DNA from: Bathymodiolus brooksi
Taxonomy: Eukaryota; Mollusca; Bivalvia; Mytilida; Modiolidae
Assembly (NCBI GenBank): GCA_963680875.1
Contig: OY804590.1
Coordinates: 19,964,640-20,028,639 of the forward strand
Length of the DNA stretch: 64,000 bases
Direction of reading: 5' to 3'
A program made the position numbers and the translations under genes. Below the pieces are notes generated by a model. It ran no database searches. It had not been told where the DNA came from and saw only the letters and a list, made by a program, of their open reading frames with translations. Numbering within the stretch: position 1 is the stretch's first letter; each line of letters begins with the position of its first letter. Shown here piece by piece: positions 43,815-57,100 of the stretch.

Positions 43815-44285
43815 TGAAGCGGATAACTGCATCGGTGACGTAATGGTTAGCGTGCTCGCCTTGCGTGCGGTAGATCGTGGGTTCCAGCCCCGGTCGGGTC
43901 AAACCAAAACTAAAAATTGGTATGTGTTGCTTCTCCGCTCAGCATGCAGCAGTAAGGAGAAAGAGCAAAGACTGGTTGGCTCGGAATCAGAATAATGTAT
44001 CCGAGTGGAGCGACATGTCTACCCGTGGACTGTTATTTCAGTAAGCTAGCACTATAAAAATGCAACTCAGCGTGTTGGTCTAAATCAGAATAATTTGTCC
44101 GAGTGAAGCGACATGTCTACCCGCAGACTGTTATTTCAGTGAGCTAGCACTATAAAAATGCTACTCAGCGTGTTGGTCTAGAACAAAGCGGACCTCATCG
44201 TCATCTCATTGAAAATTAACTTGTTCTCGCCATGATATAGCTGAAAAAGTGCTGAATTGGCGTTAAACAACAATCACTCACTCGA
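43815..44285 (+). mobile_element. tRNA-derived SINE with internal ~100-bp duplication
   Basis: Head 'gtgacgtaatggttagcg' (A-box-like, 43836-43853) and 'gtgggttccagcccc' (B-box, about 43877-43891) resemble a tRNA. The body 'cagaataat.t.tccgagtg' to 'cagcgtgttggtcta' is duplicated (43989-44088, 44089-44185). It ends with the molluscan tail 'cgccatgatatagctgaaaa' and 'ggcgttaaacaacaatcac'. This is the only SINE here with a recognisable polymerase III head. Confidence 0.82.
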
Positions 44286-44625
44286 TTAAAGGAGTCCATG
44301 TATTCAATGCTTATTGTGGTAATCCTTTGGTTATAATTTGATGCTAGAAAAGTTTGTAGATACCAAAGGGGTCACAAGCTGTAATTTGATGAAAGACAGA
44401 CAACACAATGAAAAAGGACAAACAGTGTTCTGCAAAATATTACACAGAAAACTTAAGATTCAAGAACACGATGAACGCCACTAAAATTCGGGAGTGAAAA
44501 TATATTGACAGTCTGTTAGATTTAAATGTTTCAACAAATTCATTTTTGAATTATTAAGACATCAGTATAAATATCTTGATAGAGCCTCAATAGATGTTTT
44601 TGCTCAATTTATCTTTCAGATAGAA
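44286..44625 (+). other. Region upstream of the receptor gene; splice acceptor just before the start codon
   Basis: 'tcaatttatctttcag' ends at about 44619, 6-7 bases before ATG 44626, and looks like an acceptor, so a non-coding first exon probably lies further upstream. 44390-44470 holds an inverted mussel-type repeat fragment. Confidence 0.5.
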
Positions 44626-47600
44626 ATGGGTAAAATATGTTGGTATGTGCTTTTCTCACTCATTACAACAATGGCGTCTGCGAAAGCTGTTATCCAAACA
44701 GACAGAGGACTTCTGCATGTACATAAACGGTCATTGTCCACACCATTTGGTCCTGATTCCACATATCGTGCTAACAGTGGCCTTACGTGTTACGTATGCC
44801 GCCCGGGGTTTTATAAAAAGTCGGACTGTACAAGTAATGGAACAACGGCCGTGTGTGAACCATGCCGAAAAGGACAGTATAGTACTATGTACAATATTGC
44901 AATCAGATGCGCCTATTGCAGTACACAGTGCATAGATAAAAATGCTGTTGTTCATAGCCAATGTCATTCTACAGCCGATATATCTTGCCTGTGTAAAAAT
45001 GGATATTACAATCATTCCAAAGGTGGCGGTGAATGGATGTGTTTGTCCCACAGTACATGCCAGGCAGGGACTGGAGTAGACATTGCAGGTAACAATATTA
45101 TTGACACATTTGATATTATCTCACTATTTAGTCTTTTAATACTGCAGTCGTAGATCCGTGTTTTTGATTAGATATCTCATTTTCGCGGAGGTTTTAACTA
45201 GTAAGATATGATACGGATGTAAATGAACATGAAAGGCTATCTAATACACAATGTATTTACACTTAGACGCAGATTAAAGTAAAGGGACGGTAATGTACAC
45301 AAAGTTTTCAAAATTCTGAAGGGCTTATATTGAACAATAAAAAACAAAACCGTTGGCCTCATGCAATAGAACACTTGGTCATTCCCAGCACCTCAGGACA
45401 AATAGTTTGGTCTATTGCATCCACACCCATTAAATAACTGTATACTATTGCATCCACATCCATATTGTGTTTTTGTTTGGTTTTGTTTCTTCGTACTTGT
45501 GTACCCAATGTTGCCAGTTTCTCTGGATTGTCCTTTTTGATTGCCCCTTCGGTATTCTCTAATGTTTATTTATTAATAAAATTTATCAGTAGGAAGAAGT
45601 TAGCAGTCAATATCCAGTCGACTTTCCATTCATTGGATACCTGTGTAGGGATAGCCATTCCGTTGTAGTCTATAAAACTGATTTTTTTACACCTTTGTTT
45701 ATTTGTTTGTTTTGTAAAATTGTTAAATTTAATATATTTTGTATAGGAACATTTGATCAAGATACTCAATGTACGCCTTGTAGTGTAGACACATTTTCAC
45801 CTGAAAGTTCCTTAGATCAATGCAAACCTTGCTACATCTGTGGTTCAAACAAGATCCCCAAAACAAAATGCGATGGAATTACCGATACTGTTTGTGAAAA
45901 TAAAGGTAAGTTTAGCTGTACCAGTAGCATGTATCATATTTTTTATTTATTATTTTTCTTACATTACCAACATTAGTTTAGGCTAGTTTTGTTTTCGTTA
46001 TTTTTATGCTGTTATTTTTTCTTGTTTTTAAATTCTTATCCTTTCTTTGTCTCTCCTGTGACTTTTGTCTTAGAAGGAGAGACATATGTGTTAACTTTTC
46101 CAGGGGTGGTGGCATCCGTTATTGTTGAGTTGTAATTAACTTTTCCAGGGGTGGTGGCATCCGTTATTGTTGAGTTGTAATTAACTTTTCCAGGGGTGGT
46201 GGCATCCGTTATTGTTGAGTTGTAATTAACTTTTCCAGGGGTGGTGGCATCCGTTATTGTTGAGTTGTAATTGACTTTTCCAGGGGTGGTGGCATCCGTT
46301 ATTGTTGAGTTGTAATTAAGTGAGTTTCATGATTACTATTACTCCAACTGTTCACCATATTTGGATGTTGGTTGTATTGAACTGCACCTGCATCGACAAT
46401 GCATGTCAAGAGTATTTTTATAATATATACGTTCTAAATATAGGGTTTTATCGTTTAATGTTTCTATTATTTCTTATGATCTTCTAGGTGTCTAATATTA
46501 TACAGTTATTTAATGGGTGCGGATGCAATAGACCAAACTATTTGTCCTGAGGTGCTGGGAACACTTGGTCATTCCCAGCACAGAAGGACATATAGTTTGG
46601 TCTATTGCATCCACACCCATTAAATAACTGTTTTATTTCCTAATTAAACAGAAGCAATGTAGCGGACATGACTTAAATTTATTCATGCATATATTGTAGA
46701 AAAACTGATGAAAATGATTTATTTAATAAATTAGATAACAATAAACAAGTGGAATACAGAGTAAAAAGTCCTTAATTTTTATATTACATATGTTTTTCAA
46801 TATTATTATTTAAATATTAGAATTTTTTAATTTTTTGAAATCTTGGTAAAATTTTGAAATCTTGTGAAAATTTTTAAATCTTATGCAAATTTTTAATTTT
46901 TTTTCTATTTTGAAATTTTCTGAAAATTTCTGAAATTTTGAAAGTTTTTGAAATTTTTGAAGTTTTGAAATTTGTTGTCCAATGAAAAAACGGTTCAAAG
47001 ATCAGTTCAATAGTCTGTCGTGCAATAGTCTCTTGAAGACTATTGTCGCGTCAATAGATCACAGGGGAGCAAACAACGCAAAAATATCTTAAAATATGTA
47101 GTTATTTAATAAACAAGAAAAAATTTACAATTAGGTAATAAATACAATTTGTTCATGCCACAATATAGCTGAAATACTGCTAAAGTTGGCGTTAAACATC
47201 AATCAAACAATCAATCAAGTGTATTTTAATAATTATTTCGTATTCCACCAAAACCGTGAATTCATTTAAATTCGTGTATTGCAATTTTGGTGGTTTGCGG
47301 GAAAAATGATATTTTGTGGATGCGTATTCGTGAATCCTCTTCTGAAGTCTGCACATATATTTGGTGACAAATATTCGTTGATTTCTAAATTTCATCGTTT
47401 GATACTATCACTAGATCCACGACAATTTGCATACCACGAATAATAATACTTTTACAGTATTGGGTTTTGTGTGTGATAGGTTTCGTTGCTCAAATTCACT
47501 TTTTTTATGCATATGTCAGAATCCACACCCATTCTATGAGAGTCGAGACATCTTCATGTGTCTACAGCTTTATTTTTCTATATGTATATAAGAGTCATTC

Positions 47601-48124
47601 ATCGCGTTATAAAAACAACACTGCGGAAATCTTGTGTGGCTTATATTTCCTTAAACACTAGATGTACATATTAACATACCAGAAGCAAAGAACCAAAGAT
47701 CATCAAATTACATAGCTTGTTCACCAGTAATTCTACTTCCTTTCAGTCTTGTGATAAGTCAAAGGTCAAGTTCACGATCTAATTTTTGACTTTGTTTTTG
47801 CTTACTCCTGCTATCCTTTTATTTTGTCCCATAGTAGGTGACCTCTTAATACAGGTTTGACTGTATATATTGATCCTTGCAGATACTGTATTTTTAGTTT
47901 ATGTTGTAAAGTTAGCTTCAGTTTTATATTTTGATAATTATTTTATTTTGAGTTTAACTTTGTGCTTTATTTTGATTTTCATTACATTTGTATCCATAGA
48001 CGACGATAATCTGACATTAAAGATTGTAGTACCAGTAGTTATAGTGGTGGCAGTAGTGGTGTTAGTTGTAGTTGTAGTTTTTCTCTGGAGAAAAGGAGTA
48101 CTTCAAAGGTTAAAAAATTGGTAG
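44626..48124 (+). CDS. TNF-receptor-superfamily-like membrane protein, three exons
   Basis: Exons are 44626-45088, 45747-45905 and 48000-48124 (747 bp, 248 residues plus stop); the junctions are GT-AG with consistent phases (GCAG/GTAACA, tatag/GA, AAAG/GTAAGT, catag/AC). Residues 1-20 form a signal peptide (MGKICWYVLFSLITTMASAK). Cysteine-rich repeats follow (CYVCRPGFY, C-x2-C-x-K-G-x-Y, CxCKNGYY, then CTPCSVDTFSPESS, CKPCYICGS and DTVCEN), the TNFR pattern. Exon 3 gives a short acidic stalk (DDDN), a Val-rich transmembrane helix and a basic stop-transfer end (RKGVLQRLKNW). No death domain or TRAF-binding tail is present before TAG at 48122-48124, so as read this is a decoy-like or truncated receptor. 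Alternatively 'TTG|GTAGGT' at 48120/48121 is a donor and the cytoplasmic exons lie beyond the satellite. Orthology to a named TNFR is not claimed. Confidence 0.78.
45360..45441. repeat. Half copy of the 130-bp palindromic element, receptor intron 1
   Basis: 'cacttggtcattcccagcac', 'ctcaggacaaatagtttggt' and 'ctattgcatccacacccatt' match the right half of 46502-46631, with the left half reduced to 'atgcaatagaa'. Confidence 0.75.
46091..46315. repeat. Tandem repeat, 45-bp unit x5, receptor intron 2
   Basis: Units at 46091, 46136, 46181, 46226 and 46271 read 'ttaacttttccaggggtggt', 'ggcatccgttattgttgagt' and 'tgtaa', with one substitution (ttgac) in the last unit. Near identity implies recent amplification. 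Confidence 0.95.
46502..46631. mobile_element. 130-bp near-perfect palindrome (MITE-like), receptor intron 2
   Basis: 'acagttatttaatgggtgc' at the left pairs with 'cacccattaaataactgt' at the right, and pairing continues through 'gatgcaatagaccaaacta' and 'ggtgctgggaa' to a loop near 'cacttggtc'. Confidence 0.85.
46632..47999. other. Rest of receptor intron 2: AT-rich, SINE tail
   Basis: 46800-46980 is low complexity with iterated 'gaaatttttgaa' phrases. 47155-47215 is a SINE-type tail ('gccacaatatagctgaaata', 'ttggcgttaaacatcaatc'). The 84-codon ORF at 47870 only becomes meaningful from the exon 3 acceptor at 48000. Confidence 0.6.
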
Positions 48125-48138
48125 GTAGCTATTGTAAT

Positions 48139-51100
48139 GATCAAATTAAAAACAATAAATACCACACTGTCTGAACAATTCCACAATCAAATAGAAAAAC
48201 AATAAATACCACACTGTCTGAACAGTTCCACAATCAAATAGAAAAACAATAGATACGACACTGTCTGAACAGTTCCACAATCAAATAGAAAAACAATAAA
48301 TACCACACTGTCTGAACAGTTCCACAATCAAATAGAAAAACAATAAATACCACACTGTCTGAACAGTTCCACAATCAAATAGAAAAACAATAAATACCAC
48401 ACTGTCTGAACACTTCCACAATCAAATAGAAAAACAATAAATACCACACTGTCTGAACAGTTCCACAATCAAATAGAAAAACAATAAATACCACACTGTC
48501 TGAACAGTTCCACAATCAAATAGAAAAACAATAAATACCACACTGTCTGAACAGTTCCACAATCAAATAGAAAAACGATAAATACCACACTGTCTGAACA
48601 GTTCCACAATCAAATAGAAAAACAATAAATACCACACTGTCTGAACAGTTCCATAATCAAATAGAAAAACAATAAATACCACACTGTCTGAACACTTCCA
48701 CAATCAAATAGAAAAACAATAAATACCACACTGTCTGAACAGTTCCACAATCAAATAGAAAAACAATAAATACCACACTGTCTGAACACTTCCACAATCA
48801 AATAGAAAAACAATAAATACCACACTGTCTGAACACTTCCACAATCAAATAGAAAAACAATAAATACCACACTGTCTGAACAGTTCCACAATCAAATAGA
48901 AAAACAAGAAATACCACACTGTCTGAACAGTTCCACAATCAAATAGAAAAACAATAAATACCACACTGTCTGAACAGTTCCACAATCAAATAGAAAAACA
49001 ATAAATACCACACTGTCTGAACAGTTCCACAATCAAATAGAAAAACAATAAATACCACACTGTCTGAATAGTTCCACAATCAAATAGAAAAACAATAAAT
49101 ACCACACTGTTTGAACAGTTCCACAATCAAATAGAAAAACAATAAATACCACAGTGTCTGAACAGTTCCACAATCAAATAGAAAAACAATAAATACCACA
49201 CTCTCTGAACAGTTCCACAATCAAATAGAAAAACAATAAATACCACACTGTCTGAACAGTTCCACAATCAAATAGAAAAACAATAAATACCACACTGTCT
49301 GAACAGTTCCACAATCAAATAGAAAAACAATAAATACCACACTGTCTGAACAGTTCCACAATCAAATAGAAAAACAATAAATACCACACTGTCTGAACAG
49401 TTCCACAATCAAATAGAAAAACAATAAATACCCCACTGTCTGAACAGTTCCACAATCAAATAGAAAAACAATAAATACCACACTGTCTGAACAGTTCCAC
49501 AATCAAATAGAAAAACAATAAATACCACACTGTCTGAACAGTTCCATAATCAAATAGAAAAACAATAAATACCACACTGTCTGAACAGTTCCACAATCAA
49601 ATAGAAAAACAATAAATACCACACTGTCTGAACAGTTCCACAATCAAATAGAAAAAACAATAAATACCACACTGTCTGAACAGTTCCACAATCAAATAGA
49701 AAAACAATAAATACGACACTGTCTGAACAGTTCCACAATCAAATAGAAAAACAATAAATACCACACTGTCTGAACAGTTCCATAATCAAATAGAAAAACA
49801 ATCAATACCACACTGTCTGAACAGTTCCACAATCAAATAGAAAAACAATAAATACCACACTGTCTGAACAGTTCCACAATCAAATAGAAAAACAATAAAT
49901 ACCACACTGTTTGAACAGTTCCACAATCAAATAGAAAAACAATAAATACCACACTGTCTGAGCAATTCCATAATCAAATAGAAAAACAATAATTACCACA
50001 CTGTCTGAACAGTTCCACAATCAAATAGAAAAACAATAAATACCACACTGTCGGAACAGTTCCACAATCAAATAGAAAAACAATAAATACCACACTGTCT
50101 GAACAGTTCCATAATCAAATAGACAAACAATAAATACCACACTGTCGGAACAGTTCCACAATCAAATAGAAAAACAATAAATACCACACTGTCGGAACAG
50201 TTCCACAATCAAATAGAAAAACAATAAATACCACACTGTCTGAACAGTTCCACAATCAAATAAAAAAACAATAAATACCACACTGTCTGAACAGTTCCAT
50301 AATCAAATAGAAAAACAATAAATACCACACTGTCTGAACAGTTCCACAATCAAATAGAAAAACAATAAATACCACACTGTCTGAACAGTTCCACAATCAA
50401 ATAGAAAAACAATAAATACTATACTGTCTGAACAGTTCCACAATAAAATAGAAAAACAGTAAATACCACACTGTCTGAACACTTCCACAATCAAATAGAA
50501 AAACAATAAATACCACACTGTCTGAACAGTTCCACAATCAAATAGAAAAACAATAAATACCACACTGTCTGAACAGTTCCACAATCAAATAGAAAAACAA
50601 TAAATACTACACTGTCTCAACAGTTCCACAATCAAATAGAAAAACAATAAATACCACACTGTCTGAACAGTTCCACAATCAAATAGAAAAACAATAAATA
50701 CTACACTGTCTGAACAGTTCCACAATCAAATAGAAAAACAATAAATACCACACTGTCTGAACAGTTCCACAATCAAATAGAAAAACAATAAATACCACAC
50801 TGTCTGAACAGTTCCATAATCAAATAGAAAAACAATAAATACCACACTGTCTGAACAGTTCCACAATCAAATAGAAAAACAATAAATACCACACTGTCGG
50901 AACAGTTCCACGATCAAATAGAAAAACAATAAATACCACACTGTCTGAACACTTCCACAATCAAATAGAAAAACAATAAATACCACACTGTCTGAACAGT
51001 TCCACAATCAAATAGAAAAACAATAAATACCACACTGTCTGAACACTTCCACAATCAAATAGAAAAACAATAAATACTACACTGTCTGAACAGTTCCACA

Positions 51101-54100
51101 ATCAAATAGAAAAACAATAAATACCACACTGTCTGAACAGTTCCACAATCAAATAGAAAAACAATAAATACTACACTGTCTCAACAGTTCCACAATCAAA
51201 TAGAAAAACAATAAATACCACACTGTCTGAACACTTCCACAATCAAATAGAAAAACAATAAATACTACACTGTCTGAACAGTTCCACAATCAAACAGAAA
51301 AACAATAAATACCACACTGTCTGAACAGTTCCACAATCAAATAGAAAAACAATAAATACTACACTGTCTGAACAGTTTCACAATCAAATAGAAAAACAAT
51401 AAATTCTATACTGTCTGAACAGTTCCACAATCAAATAGAAAAACAATAAATACCACACTGTCTGAACAGTTCCACAATCAAATAGAAAAACAATAAATAC
51501 TACACTGTCTGAACAGTTCCACAATCAAATAGAAAAACAATAAATACCACACTGTCTGAACAGTTCCACAATCAAATAGAAAAACAATAAATACCACACT
51601 GTCTGAACAGTTCCATAATCAAATAGAAAAACAATAAATACCACACTGTCTGAACAGTTCCACAATCAAATAGAAAAACAATAAATACCACACTGTCGGA
51701 ACAGTTCCACGATCAAATAGAAAAACAATAAATACCACACTGTCTGAACAGTTCCACAATGAAATAGAAAAAACAATAAATACCACACTGTCTGAACAGT
51801 TCCACAATCAAATAGAAAAACAATAAATACCACACTGTCTGAACAGTTCCACAATCAAATAGAAAAACAATAAATACCACACTCTCTGAACAGTTCCATA
51901 ATCAAATAGAAAAACAATCAATACCACACTGTCTGAACAGTTCCACAATCAAATAGAAAAACAATAAATACCACACTGTCTGAACAGTTCCACAATCAAA
52001 TAGAAAAACAATAAATACCACACTGTCTGAACAGTTCCACAATCAAATAGAAAAACAATAAATACCACACTGTCTGAACAGTTCCATAATCAAATAGAAA
52101 AACAATAAATACCACACTGTCTGAACAGTTCCACAATCAAATAGAAAAACAATAAATACCACACTGTCGGAACAGTTCCACAATCAAATAGAAAAACAAT
52201 AAATACCACACTGTCTGAACAGTTCCACAATCAAATAGAAAAACAATAAATACCACACTGTCTGAACAGTTCCATAATCAAATAGAAAAACAATAAATAC
52301 CACACTGTCTGAGCAGTTCCACAATCAAATAGAAAAACAATAAATACCACACTGTCTGAACAGTTCCACAATCAAATAGAAAAACAATAAATACTATACT
52401 GTCTGAACAGTTCCACAATCAAATATAAAAACAATAAATACTACACTGTCTGAACAGTTCCACAATCAAATAGAAAAACAATAAATACCACACTGTCTGA
52501 ACAGTTCCACAATCAAATAGAAAAACAATAAATACTACACTGTCTGAACAGTTTCACAATCAAATAGAAAAACAATAAATTCTATACTGTCTGAACAGTT
52601 CCACAATCAAATATAAAAACAATAAATACCACACTGTCTGAACAGTTCCACAATCAAATAGAAAAACAATAAATACTACACTGTCTGAACAGTTCCACAA
52701 TCAAATAGAAAAACAATAAATACCACACTGTCTGAACAGTTCCACAATCAAATAGAAAAACAATAAATACTACACTGTCTCAACAGTTCCACAATCAAAT
52801 AGAAAAACAATAAATACCACACTGTCTGAACAGTTCCACAATCAAATAGAAAAACAATAAATACCACACTGTCTGAACAGTTCCACAATCAAATAGAAAA
52901 ACAATAAATACCACACTGTCTGAACAATTCCATAATCAAATAGAAAAACAATAAATACCACACTGTCTGAACAGTTCCACAATCAAATAGAAAAACAATA
53001 AATACCACACTGTCTGAACAGTTCCACAATCAAATAGAAAAACAATAAATACCACACTGTCTGAACAGTTCCATAATCAAAAAGACAAACAATAAATACC
53101 ACACTGTCTGAACAGTTCCACAATCAAATAGAAAAACAATAAATACCACACTGTCTGAACAGTTCCACAATCAAATAGAAAAACAATAAATACCACACTG
53201 TCTGAACAGTTCCACAATCAAATAAAAAAACAATAAATACCACACTGTCTGAACAGTTCCATAATCAAATAGAAAAACAATAAATACCACACTGTCTGAA
53301 CAGTTCCACAATCAAATAGAAAAACAATAAATACCACACTGTCTGAACAGTTCCACAATCAAATAGAAAAACAATAAATACTATACTGTCTGAACAGTTC
53401 CACAATAAAATAGAAAAACAATAAATACCACACTGTCTGAACACTTCCACAATCAAATAGAAAAACAATAAATACCACACTGTCTGAACAGTTCCACAAT
53501 CAAATAGAAAAACAATAAATACCACACTGTCTGAACACTTCCACAATCAAATAGAAAAACAATAAATACTACACTGTCTGAACAGTTCCACAATCAAATA
53601 GAAAAACAATAAATACCACACTGTCTGAACAGTTCCACAATCAAATAGAAAAACAATAAATACCACACTGTCTGAACAGTTCCATAATCAAATAGAAAAA
53701 CAATAAATACCACACTGTCTGAACAGTTCCACAATCAAATAGAAAAACAATAAATACCACACTGTCTGAACAGTTCCACAATCAAATAGAAAAACAATAA
53801 ATACTATACTGTCTGAACAGTTCCACAATAAAATAGAAAAACAGTAAATACCACACTGTCTGAACACTTCCACAATCAAATAGAAAAACAATAAATACCA
53901 CACTGTCTGAACAGTTCCACAATCAAATAGAAAAACAATAAATACCACACTGTCTGAACAGTTCCACAATCAAATAGAAAAACAATAAATACTACACTGT
54001 CTCAACAGTTCCACAATCAAATAGAAAAACAATAAATACCACACTGTCTGAACAGTTCCACAATCAAATAGAAAAACAATAAATACTACACTGTCTGAAC

Positions 54101-57100
54101 AGTTCCACAATCAAATAGAAAAACAATAAATACCACACTGTCTGAACAGTTCCACAATCAAATAGAAAAACAATAAATACCACACTGTCTGAACAGTTCC
54201 ATAATCAAATAGAAAAACAATAAATACCACACTGTCTGAACAGTTCCACAATCAAATAGAAAAACAATAAATACCACACTGTCGGAACAGTTCCACGATC
54301 AAATAGAAAAACAATAAATACCACACTGTCTGAACACTTCCACAATCAAATAGAAAAACAATAAATACCACACTGTCTGAACAGTTCCACAATCAAATAG
54401 AAAAACAATAAATACCACACTGTCTGAACACTTCCACAATCAAATAGAAAAACAATAAATACTACACTGTCTGAACAGTTCCACAATCAAATAGAAAAAC
54501 AATAAATACCACACTGTCTGAACAGTTCCACAATCAAATAGAAAAACAATAAATACTACACTGTCTCAACAGTTCCACAATCAAATAGAAAAACAATAAA
54601 TACCACACTGTCTGAACACTTCCACAATCAAATAGAAAAACAATAAATACTACACTGTCTGAACAGTTCCACAATCAAACAGAAAAACAATAAATACCAC
54701 ACTGTCTGAACAGTTCCACAATCAAATAGAAAAACAATAAATACTACACTGTCTGAACAGTTTCACAATCAAATAGAAAAACAATAAATTCTATACTGTC
54801 TGAACAGTTCCACAATCAAATAGAAAAACAATAAATACCACACTGTCTGAACAGTTCCACAATCAAATAGAAAAACAATAAATACTACACTGTCTGAACA
54901 GTTCCACAATCAAATAGAAAAACAATAAATACCACACTGTCTGAACAGTTCCACAATCAAATAGAAAAACAATAAATACCACACTGTCTGAACAGTTCCA
55001 TAATCAAATAGAAAAACAATAAATACCACACTGTCTGAACAGTTCCACAATCAAATAGAAAAACAATAAATACCACACTGTCGGAACAGTTCCACGATCA
55101 AATAGAAAAACAATAAATACCACACTGTCTGAACAGTTCCACAATGAAATAGAAAAAACAATAAATACCACACTGTCTGAACAGTTCCACAATCAAATAG
55201 AAAAACAATAAATACCACACTGTCTGAACAGTTCCACAATCAAATAGAAAAACAATAAATACCACACTCTCTGAACAGTTCCATAATCAAATAGAAAAAC
55301 AATCAATACCACACTGTCTGAACAGTTCCACAATCAAATAGAAAAACAATAAATACCACACTCTCTGAACAGTTCCACAATCAAATAGAAAAACAATAAA
55401 TACCACACTGTCTGAACAGTTCCACAATCAAATAGAAAAACAATAAATACCACACTGTCTGAACAGTTCCATAATCAAATAGAAAAACAATAAATACCAC
55501 ACTGTCTGAACAGTTCCACAATCAAATAGAAAAACAATAAATACCACACTGTCGGAACAGTTCCACAATCAAATAGAAAAACAATAAATACCACACTGTC
55601 TGAACAGTTCCACAATCAAATAGAAAAACAATAAATACCACACTGTCTGAACAGTTCCATAATCAAATAGAAAAACAATAAATACCACACTGTCTGAGCA
55701 GTTCCACAATCAAATAGAAAAACAATAAATACCACACTGTCTGAACAGTTCCACAATCAAATAGAAAAACAATAAATACTATACTGTCTGAACAGTTCCA
55801 CAATCAAATATAAAAACAATAAATACTACACTGTCTGAACAGTTCCACAATCAAATAGAAAAACAATAAATACCACACTGTCTGAACAGTTCCACAATCA
55901 AATAGAAAAACAATAAATACTACACTGTCTGAACAGTTTCACAATCAAATAGAAAAACAATAAATTCTATACTGTCTGAACAGTTCCACAATCAAATATA
56001 AAAACAATAAATACCACACTGTCTGAACAGTTCCACAATCAAATAGAAAAACAATAAATACTACACTGTCTGAACAGTTCCACAATCAAATAGAAAAACA
56101 ATAAATACCACACTGTCTGAACAGTTCCACAATCAAATAGAAAAACAATAAATACTACACTGTCTCAACAGTTCCACAATCAAATAGAAAAACAATAAAT
56201 ACCACACTGTCTGAACAGTTCCACAATCAAATAGAAAAACAATAAATACCACACTGTCTGAACAGTTCCACAATCAAATAGAAAAACAATAAATACCACA
56301 CTGTCTGAACAATTCCATAATCAAATAGAAAAACAATAAATACCACACTGTCTGAACAGTTCCACAATCAAATAGAAAAACAATAAATACCACACTGTCT
56401 GAACAGTTCCACAATCAAATAGAAAAACAATAAATACCACACTGTCTGAACAGTTCCATAATCAAAAAGACAAACAATAAATACCACACTGTCTGAACAG
56501 TTCCACAATCAAATAGAAAAACAATAAATACCACACTGTCTGAACAGTTCCACAATCAAATAGAAAAACAATAAATACCACACTGTCTGAACAGTTCCAC
56601 AATCAAATAAAAAAACAATAAATACCACACTGTCTGAACAGTTCCATAATCAAATAGAAAAACAATAAATACCACACTGTCTGAACAGTTCCACAATCAA
56701 ATAGAAAAACAATAAATACCACACTGTCTGAACAGTTCCACAATCAAATAGAAAAACAATAAATACTATACTGTCTGAACAGTTCCACAATAAAATAGAA
56801 AAACAATAAATACCACACTGTCTGAACACTTCCACAATCAAATAGAAAAACAATAAATACCACACTGTCTGAACAGTTCCACAATCAAATAGAAAAACAA
56901 TAAATACCACACTGTCTGAACACTTCCACAATCAAATAGAAAAACAATAAATACTACACTGTCTGAACAGTTCCACAATCAAATAGAAAAACAATAAATA
57001 CCACACTGTCTGAACAGTTCCACAATCAAATAGAAAAACAATAAATACTACACTGTCTCAACAGTTCCACAATCAAATAGAAAAACAATAAATACCACAC

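Noticed and set aside
44645..45051. Alternative-frame ORFs of 96 and 106 codons over receptor exon 1
   Set aside because: Shadows of the receptor exon, which has signal peptide, cysteine pattern and splice donor in the chosen frame.
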